From NCBI RefSeq assembly GCF_018156225.1, contig NZ_JAGTAR010000007.1:62001-126000 (forward strand): DNA of 64,000 bases, written 5' to 3'. Below the pieces are notes generated by a model. That model was given only the letters and a program-made list of their open reading frames with translations, ran no database searches and was not told the origin of the DNA. The stretch is from Carboxylicivirga sediminis (GTDB lineage Bacteria; Bacteroidota; Bacteroidia; Bacteroidales; Marinilabiliaceae). The number at the start of each line of letters is the position of its first letter. The first letter of the stretch is position 1. Of this stretch, positions 9,111 to 17,015 are shown piece after piece. Position numbers and translations under genes: made by a program.

Positions 9111-10535
9111 ATGCAATTAAAAACGTTTGTAGTCCTTGCATCACTGTTGGTTTTAACAACATTCAAAAGTTATAGTGCTATTAAGCCCAAATCAGCAAGT
9201 AAGCCTAATATTCTCTTAATCCTTGTGGATGATTTAGGTTGGCAGGATGTGAGTTATCGTGGTTCCAACTATTTTGAAACAAAGCATATTGACCGCCTGG
9301 CTGAGACAGGAGTCATGTTCAATAACGCCTATGCACCCGCTGCCAATTGTGCGCCAAGCAGGGCCTGTATTATCTCTGGTCAAAACACACCAAGGCATAG
9401 TATATATACCGTTGGCTCCTCGGAAAGGGGCAAGTCCATTAACCGGAAGCTCATACCAGTTGTGAATAATACTGTATTAGCTGACAGTGTAGTAACGATA
9501 GCCGAAAAACTGAAGTCAGCGGGTTATACCACTGCTTCAATGGGCAAGTGGCATTTGGGGGAAGATCCTTGTTCGCAGGGATTTGATGTGAACATTGGTG
9601 GTTCGCATGCTGGTCACCCTAAGTCTTACTTCAGTCCATATAAGAATGCTGCTTTGAAAGATGGTCCTGATGGCGAGTATCTGACTGACCGGCTCACAAG
9701 TGAAGCCATTGATTTTATCAAAAGCAGCGCTGCAGAAAGTGAACAACCATTTTTCCTTTATTTGCCATACTATACGGTTCATACGCCTCTGCAGGCAAAA
9801 GACAAGCTCATTAAAAAGTACGAGCAAAAGCCAGGATGCAAAGGGCGTAATCATGCGGTATATGGCGCAATGGTGGAATCCATGGATGATAATGTAGGGC
9901 GACTGCTTGCTTGTCTTGATGATTGTGGTATTTCAGAAAACACCCTGGTTGTATTTTTCTCAGATAATGGAGGTATCGCTAATATCTCGTCACAATACCC
10001 TGCCAGGGCAGGGAAAGGCTCATACTACGAAGGAGGTATCAGGGAACCACTTATTATGCGATGGCCATCCGGATTTCCCTCTGGTAAAGTGATAGACCAG
10101 CAAGTGTCTGGCCTCGATTTTTACCCGACATTTATGGCTATTGCGGGTGTCAAACCGGATACTAAGCAGATATTGGATGGCGTATCACTGGTGAAATTGA
10201 TCACAAAAAATAAGCGCTTGAAACGAAAAGCGCTATTTTTCCATTTTCCCATTTATTTGCAGGCCATTAATCCTGAAACGGATCAGGCACGAGATCCTCA
10301 TTTCCGGACAACGCCCGGTTCAGTCGTTATAAAAGGAGACTGGAAGTTACATGTGTACTACGAAGACAATGAGATGGAGTTGTACAATCTGAAAGATGAT
10401 CCGGGTGAAAGTACCAACCTGGTGAATACATATCCTGAGGTGGCAAAAGCCTTGAATAAACAACTGGTTGATTGGCTTAATGAGACTGATGCTCATGTGC
10501 CAACCATCCATAATCCCGAATATCAAAAAAAGTAA
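9111..10535 (+). CDS. Sulfatase, S1 family, secreted
   Basis: Second formylglycine sulfatase of the block, 474 residues, with a cleavable signal peptide ending near SYSA. The metal-binding segment is PNILLILVDDLGWQD and the signature CAPSR lies at residues 80-84 with Cys80 as the formylglycine precursor. MGKWHLGED and FFSDNGG segments follow. It is predicted to hydrolyse sulfate esters on glycans in the periplasm or outside the cell. Sequence divergence from the first sulfatase in the window suggests a different linkage. Only 7 bp separate its stop from the next sulfatase gene, so the two are very probably cotranscribed. Confidence 0.93.
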   Translation: MQLKTFVVLASLLVLTTFKSYSAIKPKSASKPNILLILVDDLGWQDVSYRGSNYFETKHIDRLAETGVMFNNAYAPAANCAPSRACIISGQNTPRHSIYTVGSSERGKSINRKLIPVVNNTVLADSVVTIAEKLKSAGYTTASMGKWHLGEDPCSQGFDVNIGGSHAGHPKSYFSPYKNAALKDGPDGEYLTDRLTSEAIDFIKSSAAESEQPFFLYLPYYTVHTPLQAKDKLIKKYEQKPGCKGRNHAVYGAMVESMDDNVGRLLACLDDCGISENTLVVFFSDNGGIANISSQYPARAGKGSYYEGGIREPLIMRWPSGFPSGKVIDQQVSGLDFYPTFMAIAGVKPDTKQILDGVSLVKLITKNKRLKRKALFFHFPIYLQAINPETDQARDPHFRTTPGSVVIKGDWKLHVYYEDNEMELYNLKDDPGESTNLVNTYPEVAKALNKQLVDWLNETDAHVPTIHNPEYQKK

Positions 10536-10542
10536 ACAGACG

Positions 10543-11970
10543 ATGAACAGAATAAAATATGTAATACTGGCAAGTGTCATGATAAGCCTGACAAGCCTGT
10601 CGGCGTATGGCAAAGAGCCTGTCAAACAGCCTAATATCATCCATATTTTAGCGGATGATGTGGGTTACGATGACTTAAGTTGTTTTGGCTCCAAGGACAT
10701 TTCAACACCCAGCCTGGATGAGCTGGCGGCTAAAGGCATGAAATTCACCAGTTTTTATGCCCCACACGGCACCTGTACGCCTTCGCGAGCTGCTTTGATA
10801 ACCGGCCGATACGCGCCAAGGATTAATGAGGGACAAGGCTTGTACGTGTTGTTCCCTCATTCAAAGCATGGCCTGGAGGATGAAATGGAGACGACCATTG
10901 CAGAGCTGTTGAAGGCACAAGGCTACACTACCGGTTTATACGGTAAGTGGCATTTGGGGCATCTGCCACAATATTTGCCTTGCGTGCATGGTTTTGATGA
11001 ATTTCTGGGTATTCCTTACCCGAATGATCATGGACCTGAACGGATTGGTAATAGTGGCTGGCGGCCTAATGGGGTAAGCGATCCGGCTATTCCGCTTATT
11101 GAGCAGGCACAGGTGATTAAACGTTGTGATAACAACGATTTGGCCGAATTGCCGGCCCTATTTACCCGTGAAGCGTGTAAATTTATTTACCGTTCGGTTA
11201 AGGAAGATAAAAAACCATTTTATTTGCAGTACGCCAATATTGAAACGCACACGCCCTGGTTTGTACCGAAAGGTTTTGAAGGTCAGAGTAAGGCTGCGGC
11301 CTTTGGCGATGCGGTGGAATACCTTGACCGTTCGGTGGGCATCATTATGAATACTTTAAAGCGCCTGGGCATCGAGAACAATACAATCATCGTGTTTTCG
11401 TCTGATAATGGTCCGCTGGTGCACCGCGATGAGGAACTGGAGAATTGCTATGGCAAGTTTGGTTTTACCAATCCTGAGCGTAAGCATGTACTGCGCGAAG
11501 GAAAATACCAGGAGCGATACGATGGAGGCATTCGCGTATCCTGCATCATGACATGGCCGGGGAATATTCCTGCCGGAGCGACCTGTGATGAGCCAATTGC
11601 CGCTATGGATTTATTTACCACAATGGCACGCATAGCAGGGGCAGATGTGCCTGATGACCGCGTGATCGATGGCAAAAATATCCTGCCATTGATGAAGGGA
11701 GAAAAGGGTGCAAAATCGCCTCATAAGGCTATATACGGCTTCAGGGCAACCGGCGGTTTGTTGAGTGTGCGATATAAAAACTGGAAATTAATACTGCCTG
11801 GTAAACACTGGACAGGAGAACTAACAACACCTCATTTATATGATTTATCATCAGATATTGGGGAAACGATAAACGTTGCAGAGCAACATCCTGATGTTGT
11901 AAAAACTATCATGCGATTGGCCGAAGATGCCAATAAAGCCATTGAGAGTAATCAGCCAATAGAGCAGTAA
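10543..11970 (+). CDS. Sulfatase, S1 family, secreted
   Basis: Third sulfatase, 475 residues from ATG 10543. This start is preferred over an upstream one because it lies just behind the previous stop and opens directly on a signal peptide (MNRIKYVILASVMISLTSLS). The signature is CTPSR at residues 78-82, a permitted C-x-P-S-R form, with Cys78 as the formylglycine precursor. PNIIHILADDVGYDD, YGKWHLG and SSDNGP motifs are present. It resembles arylsulfatase A/N-acetylgalactosamine-6-sulfatase-type proteins. It closes the plus-strand glycan block and is followed by a strong terminator. Its higher GC codon use than the first sulfatase suggests different histories. Confidence 0.93.
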   Translation: MNRIKYVILASVMISLTSLSAYGKEPVKQPNIIHILADDVGYDDLSCFGSKDISTPSLDELAAKGMKFTSFYAPHGTCTPSRAALITGRYAPRINEGQGLYVLFPHSKHGLEDEMETTIAELLKAQGYTTGLYGKWHLGHLPQYLPCVHGFDEFLGIPYPNDHGPERIGNSGWRPNGVSDPAIPLIEQAQVIKRCDNNDLAELPALFTREACKFIYRSVKEDKKPFYLQYANIETHTPWFVPKGFEGQSKAAAFGDAVEYLDRSVGIIMNTLKRLGIENNTIIVFSSDNGPLVHRDEELENCYGKFGFTNPERKHVLREGKYQERYDGGIRVSCIMTWPGNIPAGATCDEPIAAMDLFTTMARIAGADVPDDRVIDGKNILPLMKGEKGAKSPHKAIYGFRATGGLLSVRYKNWKLILPGKHWTGELTTPHLYDLSSDIGETINVAEQHPDVVKTIMRLAEDANKAIESNQPIEQ

Positions 11971-11999
11971 ATGAAATTGCTTTTCATAGGATTAGTATG

Positions 12000-12033
12000 C
12001 TCCCCTGGTATTTTGAATAGAATGTCAGGGGAG
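12000..12033 (+). terminator. Rho-independent terminator of the sulfatase operon
   Basis: CTCCCCTG pairs with CAGGGGAG, followed by TTTTTTA. It lies 29 bp past the third sulfatase stop and just before the convergent kinase gene end. Confidence 0.85.
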
Positions 12034-12037
12034 TTTT

Positions 12038-13921
12038 TTATACAGGCAACGAAAAATAGAATACCGAGCCTTTACCTGGTTCACTTTCCAGCCATATTCG
12101 GCCATTAAGTAGTTCCACCACTTTTTTTGAGATGGCCAAACCAAGACCTGCACCTTCGTTTATGGAGCTCGAATTGCTGGCTTGCCAGAACGGCTTAAAA
12201 ATCGACTCCTGGTCTTTTTTATCGATGCCAATACCTGTGTCAGACACAAACAGTACTATTTCTTTGGCTGTTTTTGTAAACCCGACTTCAATGGTCCCTT
12301 TTTGAGTGTACTTAATAGCATTGGAAATAAGGTTGTTTAATATCCGTCGTACCAATAATTCATCAGAAACAATAAAGGTTTCAGGTGGAGAAGAGTCAGC
12401 CCGGTTGATGAGTTGGATATTGCTTTTTAAACCATAAGAAAAGAGCTTGACGCCATCTTCAATGATATGATTAACTGAGAAATTGCTGGGCGACGGTTTT
12501 GTAACGCCTGAATCCATCTTAGCTACCTCAATGATATTGTTGAGGATAGCCAGCAGGTGATGACCATTCTCAACAATTAGGTTGGCAAAGGGCCTGAGCT
12601 CATTATTGTCCAACAGTTCGGCATGCAGCAATTGAGCAAAGCCCATGATGCTGTTCATTGGGGTGCGCACTTCATGACTGATATTGGCCATAAATGCTTT
12701 GGTCAGCTTTTCACTCTCCGATGCCTTTTCAATGGCAGTATTCAATTCAATATTGATGCTTTTTAGCTGACTTTTTTCCTTTTCCAAATCAGCATTGGCG
12801 GTGTTCAGGTGTTTTATTACCAGCGATAGCTGTTTCTGCATGCTGGCAAACTCTTTGGCTAACTGACCAATTTCATCGTTGCGATTAACCAGCTTTTCTT
12901 TTACTGTAACATCCAGTTTTGAGTGCGCCAACTGGCTGGACAGCTGTGTGAGGTGAACAATGGGTCTTGAAATATTTTGTGCCAGCCACGATGCTACAAT
13001 GAGGGTTAATATCAGCATAATGATGGTGAGCCATACGGTATTATACCCAATGACATCTAATATTTCCAGCAGGTCGCTTTGAGGTATAATCATTACCACC
13101 TTATAATCGGCAGCACCAACGGGCATGGTAGCCAGCTCATATTTTTCATTACTGAAATGCACCTCGCGTATAATCTGTTCTCCCAGGCTGTTTAATATGC
13201 TATCCACCACATAGGCTTCAAACAGACCCGTCAGGCTGGTGTTAATCTCCTCGGTATTCTCAGAAAGCAGTATTTTACCCTTGTTGTCAACTAACCAGAG
13301 GAGGGTGTTGGACGATGGTTTGTTTTGTTCAAACTGTTTGATAAGAATACTCGGATCAATACCTACACCAGCTACGCCTATCGGTTGATGGGTATCACCC
13401 ATAATCACATTCACAAACAGCATGGATTGCTTTAGCACATTATTATAGTCAAAGTTGAGTGTGCTTTTGCGCGTATGGCGCAGTGTTTCAAAAAACCAGC
13501 TGTCATCAGGGTCGTCCTCAGAAACCACATCGAGCAATCTAAAATCTTCGCACCAATACTCATTGGAGGTATTACTTACTGCAAAAACAGACGGATAACC
13601 CAGATTTTTATGCAGGAAGTCTAACTTCTGCAATGCAATTTGCTTTATTTCGGGACTATCATTCATTCCGCTAAACCACTGAATGAAGGCGGGATCATCG
13701 GCAATGGTAGCTGATGTTTCAATGGCTTTTTCCAGTATAATCAGCAGGTTGCTTTGATGGGCTTTCAGGTCGGTGATGAGTTCGTTTTTATAAACATCGT
13801 CCATGATAGAAGCACGCACCGCATAATAATGCACCCAGCCCAGTGCCATTACCGTGAGCATCACAAATAAGCCCATGGTAAGGGCCAGATTATTCTTTAT
13901 GGATTTAGGATGGTACTTCAA
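12038..13921 (-). CDS. Membrane sensor histidine kinase (Cache-HAMP-HisKA-HATPase)
   Basis: A 627-residue sensor kinase without a receiver domain. Order: first membrane helix at about residues 12-32, an extracytoplasmic Cache-type sensing region (about 35-285), second membrane helix (about 290-315), HAMP (about 315-370), a coiled coil (about 370-405), HisKA with ANISHEVRTP (phospho-acceptor His416), and HATPase_c with N, G1 and G2 boxes (NLISNAIKYT, DTGIGI, GAGLGLAI). It should autophosphorylate in response to a periplasmic small ligand and pass phosphate to an unknown regulator, as none is adjacent. Convergent with the sulfatases, it may or may not control them. Confidence 0.9.
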   Translation of the reverse strand: MKYHPKSIKNNLALTMGLFVMLTVMALGWVHYYAVRASIMDDVYKNELITDLKAHQSNLLIILEKAIETSATIADDPAFIQWFSGMNDSPEIKQIALQKLDFLHKNLGYPSVFAVSNTSNEYWCEDFRLLDVVSEDDPDDSWFFETLRHTRKSTLNFDYNNVLKQSMLFVNVIMGDTHQPIGVAGVGIDPSILIKQFEQNKPSSNTLLWLVDNKGKILLSENTEEINTSLTGLFEAYVVDSILNSLGEQIIREVHFSNEKYELATMPVGAADYKVVMIIPQSDLLEILDVIGYNTVWLTIIMLILTLIVASWLAQNISRPIVHLTQLSSQLAHSKLDVTVKEKLVNRNDEIGQLAKEFASMQKQLSLVIKHLNTANADLEKEKSQLKSINIELNTAIEKASESEKLTKAFMANISHEVRTPMNSIMGFAQLLHAELLDNNELRPFANLIVENGHHLLAILNNIIEVAKMDSGVTKPSPSNFSVNHIIEDGVKLFSYGLKSNIQLINRADSSPPETFIVSDELLVRRILNNLISNAIKYTQKGTIEVGFTKTAKEIVLFVSDTGIGIDKKDQESIFKPFWQASNSSSINEGAGLGLAISKKVVELLNGRIWLESEPGKGSVFYFSLPV

Positions 13922-14624
13922 AATAATGGTGATTTGGCGTAACTAATTCCTTAGCGAATATGCAGAATATTATTTGTTTACGCAACGGAAGTTAATGAAA
14001 TGATGGTGCGGACCAAAGGCAGGGATTGTGCTTTAAAATATAGATTGATTAAATTCCCTCTTTTATCCACTAATTTCATGACTACAATAAATTTTAAATC
14101 CTAAAAGTGAAACAATTTGCGTTATTGATGCAGTTAGTCGATTAAAAAACTTAATGTTGCGTTAAGCGCTAAAAATTTTTTATAACCACAGATTACACGG
14201 ATTATCACAAAGAGGATGTCCGAAAATCAAGAGAGACATTTTTTTATACTAATAATCTATAAATTCATCACCTCATCCCAGCCTTTCCGCTCTGGCGGAA
14301 TAAATCCTCCTCAAGGAGAAGGTGACATTATATAAAAAGACAACTATCTCCTATGCATGAGGATATCTTTGTTTAGTAGTGGCTTTCTCTCCTTGAAGTA
14401 GAGGATTGAGGAGAGGAGTTTTATTATGAATTATAAGTTTATTATTATGATTTTTTGATTTTCGGAAACTCCCAAAATCTGTTTAATCTGAGATAGCTGT
14501 GGTTAAAATAGCGTGTAATATCTAATACTAGTTTTACAGGTAATACCCTGGGCTTATTTATAGATTTTAACTGTACACCAATGATTTTTGTTATTTTCAA
14601 CAATCATTCAAACACATCAGAACT
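13922..14624. other. 703-bp intergenic region holding a fold-back repeat
   Basis: No supported gene. About half of the region (14183-14505) is a nested imperfect palindrome listed separately. The flanks are AT-rich. The rightmost 100 bp presumably carries the promoter of the HD-domain gene, but no clear TTG/TAnnTTTG pair was found. Confidence 0.5.
14183..14505. repeat. Fold-back (MITE-like) element, 323 bp
   Basis: The outer arms are TAACCACAGATTACACGG at 14183-14200 and, inverted, 14476-14505, where the copy is split by an insert of about 9 bases. Nested inside is a perfect 12-bp inverted pair, TCCGAAAATCAA (14219-14230) and TTGATTTTCGGA (14455-14466). Further in, AATAATCTATAAATTCAT (14251-14268) pairs loosely with ATGAATTATAAGTTTATT (14426-14443), and the centre has Pu/Py-rich CTCCTCAAGGAG-type arms. 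There is no transposase. The element could be a non-autonomous mobile repeat or a dispersed Bacteroidota extragenic repeat. Confidence 0.6.
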
Positions 14625-15203
14625 ATGACAACAATTCCTACGAGAGAACGAGCGCTTGAATTATTTCGCACCTATAATCAAACCGATAGTCTGTACCGCC
14701 ATGGCCTGGCTGTTGAAGCGGTGATGCGCCATTTTGCAAGGCTATATGGCGAAGATGAAGAGAAATGGGGGATAATTGGGCTGGCACATGATCTCGACTA
14801 TGAAATGTATCCGGATGAGCATTGCCTTAAAACAGAAGAGATATTGAAGCAAGCCAACTGGCCCGATGATTATATCCGTGCCATCTTAAGTCACGCCTGG
14901 GGTATATGTACCGATGTTGAACCAATGCATACCATGGAAAAGGTGCTTTATGCCTGCGATGAACTGACCGGATTGGTAACCACAGCTGTATTGGTGCGAC
15001 CTGATAAGAGTATTCACACCTTAAGCGTTAAATCAGTTAAGAAGCGTTGGAAAGATAAGCGTTTTGCAGCTAAGGTTGACCGTGGGATTATTACCAAGGG
15101 GGCCGAGCTATTGAATATGCCAATTGAGGAGCTGATTGAAGAAACAATCAAAGGCATGCAGCAGGTAGCTGCTGAATTGGGTTTGAATGGCATGGAGCAG
15201 TAA
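14625..15203 (+). CDS. HD-domain phosphohydrolase
   Basis: 192-residue HD superfamily protein. The metal ligands are visible as His in LYRHGLAVEAVM, the HD pair in GLAHDLDYE (about residues 54-55) and a later Asp in YACDELTG. HDIG-type proteins of this size act as phosphohydrolases or nucleotidases, but the substrate is unknown. The C-terminal half is helical. The next gene, an SDR oxidoreductase, starts 1 bp after this stop at its preferred start, so the two are translationally linked. No regulatory domain is fused. Confidence 0.8.
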   Translation: MTTIPTRERALELFRTYNQTDSLYRHGLAVEAVMRHFARLYGEDEEKWGIIGLAHDLDYEMYPDEHCLKTEEILKQANWPDDYIRAILSHAWGICTDVEPMHTMEKVLYACDELTGLVTTAVLVRPDKSIHTLSVKSVKKRWKDKRFAAKVDRGIITKGAELLNMPIEELIEETIKGMQQVAAELGLNGMEQ

Positions 15204-15204
15204 A

Positions 15205-15966
15205 ATGGGAACGATGATACATAGTTTTGCAAATAAAATTGTATTAGTAACCGGCGCAGGATCTGGTATAGGGCGAGAGATAGCCAGGAGTTATGCCCGT
15301 TGCCAGGCCACTGTTTTGGTGGTGGATAAAACTGGGGAGATGGCCGCAAATACCGCAGATATGATCCATCAGGATGGGGGAGTAGCAGCGGTATATCAGG
15401 CGGATATTAGCCGGGCAAATGAAATTGTGAACTTATTTGATAGCATAAAGAATCAATATGGTTGTCTTGATATATTAATCAATAATGCCGGTGTTACCAG
15501 CTTTAAATCACCTTATGAAATAACAGTGGATGAATGGGACAGTGTGATTGACACAAATTTGCGAGGTACCTTTTTATGTGCACGCGAAGCAGCTAAGCTG
15601 ATGCGGCCAAATAAAGGAGGTGCCATTGTAAACATTGCTTCCACAAGGGCTTTGATGTCGGAGCCCAACAGTGAAGCCTATGCAGCCTCTAAAGGTGGTA
15701 TTATTGCCCTGACTCATGCTTTGGCCGCTTCAATGGCAACAGATAACATACAGGTTAACTGCATTAGTCCGGGGTGGATAGAAACAGGTGATTACGCTCA
15801 ACTGCGCGCTAAAGACCATGCACAACACTTTTCAGGACGGGTAGGCCGGCCGGCTGATATTGCCAGGGCCTGTATGTATCTCACACAACCAGAAAACACT
15901 TTTATAAATGGCACTAACCTGGTGATAGACGGTGGTATGACCCGCAAAATGATGTATGAGGAGTAA
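15205..15966 (+). CDS. Short-chain dehydrogenase/reductase (SDR)
   Basis: NAD(P)-dependent classical SDR. The Rossmann motif VTGAGSGIGREI is near residues 14-25, NNAG near residue 90, the catalytic Ser in VNIASTRA near residue 145, and YAASK has Tyr159 and Lys163. The C-terminus has GTNLVIDGGMTRKM, the usual substrate-side tail. Length (about 253) is typical. ATG 15205 is chosen because it follows the HD gene stop by one base; ATG 15187 and 15214 are alternatives. The family resembles glucose 1-dehydrogenase and 3-oxoacyl reductase, and the substrate is undetermined. Confidence 0.88.
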   Translation: MGTMIHSFANKIVLVTGAGSGIGREIARSYARCQATVLVVDKTGEMAANTADMIHQDGGVAAVYQADISRANEIVNLFDSIKNQYGCLDILINNAGVTSFKSPYEITVDEWDSVIDTNLRGTFLCAREAAKLMRPNKGGAIVNIASTRALMSEPNSEAYAASKGGIIALTHALAASMATDNIQVNCISPGWIETGDYAQLRAKDHAQHFSGRVGRPADIARACMYLTQPENTFINGTNLVIDGGMTRKMMYEE

Positions 15967-16031
15967 TGGTAAAGTACGCCGCTCCCGGAGTAATCCTTTT
16001 GCGTGGTTTAGTATAGTACAAATAAGATAAC

Positions 16032-16068
16032 AACAAAAGCTGCTCTATTTTTTAGGATAGCTTTTGTT
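16032..16068 (+). terminator. Hairpin terminator after the SDR gene
   Basis: AACAAAAGCT pairs perfectly with AGCTTTTGTT over a 17-base loop, followed by ATATTTG. It lies 65 bp past the SDR stop. Confidence 0.55.
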
Positions 16069-16102
16069 ATATTTGACGGTATGAGCATTTACATTACGTT
16101 AA

Positions 16103-16300
16103 GGGATTGGCTGCGCTGAAGGTTGTTTTGCACGGGAGTTGAGAACCACACGAGAGGATTTGTGCGGCAGCATGTGGTATGATTTTGTAGCTGTTCCAAA
16201 TATGAATCAGATTCAAGATAATATCATTAATAATAGTTATCCATTAGAAGGAGTATATAACCCAGCTACAGGGATGTATGATATAGCTTTTGGATGGTAA
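16103..16300 (+). pseudogene. Toxin-tail-like ORF fragment (putative polymorphic-toxin C-terminus)
   Basis: The frame is open from 16103, after an in-frame TAA at 16100, to TAA 16298-16300. The first ATG is 16172, giving a 42-residue peptide that starts MWYDFVAVPNMNQ and ends YNPATGMYDIAFGW. There is no obvious promoter or ribosome site. The ORF lies 13 bp upstream of a small membrane-protein gene and its 5' half overlaps one copy of a 29-bp direct repeat. That layout, a headless C-terminal tail plus a small neighbour, is how displaced Rhs-type toxin cassettes look. No known toxin fold is recognised, so this is a hypothesis; a chance ORF is possible. Confidence 0.3.
16143..16171 (+). repeat. 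29-bp direct repeat, copy 1
   Basis: GAACCACACGAGAGGATTTG plus TGCGGCAGC. An identical copy is at 16919-16947. The two copies bracket the small membrane-protein gene and the hairpin run. Confidence 0.85.
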
Positions 16301-16313
16301 AAAATATTAAAGA

Positions 16314-16712
16314 ATGAAAAATTTATATTATCAGATTTGGGTTGATGCAATTGAAAACTCAAAAGGATTTAAGAATAAAGAACCTAATTGGAAATCAAAT
16401 GTATTTTTTCTATTGACTGTTGCTGGAGCGCTGAATTTCTTTGTGGTATTATTATGGCTTGAATATTTCAATATTGATACGCATAAATATTTGCTAACAT
16501 TTAAGTCTAATAATATTTTATCAAGTGCAATCGGAGGTTTTTTAAATTTTGGATTACCTTTTGCTATAGTTAATTACTATGCTATTTTACACAAGAATAG
16601 GTATTTAAAATTAATAGAAGAATATTCCTCTTCGCACAAAGGAAAGTTGGCATTATTGTATATTCTTGGGAGTATATTTCTTGTGTTAGTAACAGTTCTA
16701 ATTACACCATGA
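16314..16712 (+). CDS. Small three-TM membrane protein, putative immunity protein
   Basis: 132 residues with three hydrophobic segments at about residues 30-50, 68-92 and 108-130 and charged loops between. No family is recognised. Codon use is much more AT-rich than in the flanking SDR and PepF genes, which hints at recent acquisition. It starts 13 bp after the toxin-tail-like fragment and lies between two copies of a 29-bp direct repeat, so an immunity role against a membrane-active toxin is a reasonable guess. Nothing in the protein proves that role. Confidence 0.55.
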   Translation: MKNLYYQIWVDAIENSKGFKNKEPNWKSNVFFLLTVAGALNFFVVLLWLEYFNIDTHKYLLTFKSNNILSSAIGGFLNFGLPFAIVNYYAILHKNRYLKLIEEYSSSHKGKLALLYILGSIFLVLVTVLITP

Positions 16713-16740
16713 ATATAAAAAGTAAAAATCCCCTGCTCGC

Positions 16741-16907
16741 CATAGTTTATAACTATGTCGTATATAAATGTTAGTTTGCAACTGACATTACTAAGCAGAC
16801 ATGTAATTGATAATTGAAAGTCGCGTTAGCAATAGCGTGGCTTTTTAATGCAAATATGTTCTGTAGTCAGAGACTACTTGTTTGGTGTGACGAAGTTGCA
16901 AACTTCG
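16741..16907. repeat. Run of five short hairpins
   Basis: Five consecutive inverted repeats, several with three-base loops: 16741-16757 (CATAGTT/AACTATG, loop TAT), 16769-16787 (TGTTAGTT/AACTGACA, loop TGC), 16817-16844 (AAAGTCGCG/CGTGGCTTT with G-U pairs, then T's), 16863-16877 (GTAGTC/GACTAC, loop AGA) and 16891-16907 (CGAAGTT/AACTTCG, loop GCA). They occupy most of the gap between the small membrane protein and the PepF terminator. They may form a structured transcript or a dispersed repeat family. Confidence 0.65.
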
Positions 16908-16918
16908 CCGAGCGAAGG

Positions 16919-16947
16919 GAACCACACGAGAGGATTTGTGCGGCAGC
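16919..16947 (+). repeat. 29-bp direct repeat, copy 2
   Basis: Identical to 16143-16171. It follows the fifth hairpin directly and ends 17 bp before the PepF terminator. Confidence 0.85.
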
Positions 16948-16963
16948 GGAGTGACTGATAACA

Positions 16964-16993
16964 AAAAAGGCCACTCCAGAGTGGAGCAGCCTT
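16964..16993 (-). terminator. Rho-independent terminator of pepF
   Basis: On the minus strand AAGGCTGCTCCACTCTGGAG folds back on AGTGGCC and is followed by a run of six T. It lies just past the pepF stop. Confidence 0.8.
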
Positions 16994-17015
16994 CAATAAT
17001 ATAGCATGTAAATGC

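Noticed and set aside
14183-14505. Complete insertion sequence
   Set aside because: Inverted arms are present but there is no transposase frame inside the 323 bp.
15187-15204. Earlier start for the SDR gene
   Set aside because: It would overlap the HD-domain gene by 17 bp. Possible, but ATG 15205 gives a normal SDR N-terminus.
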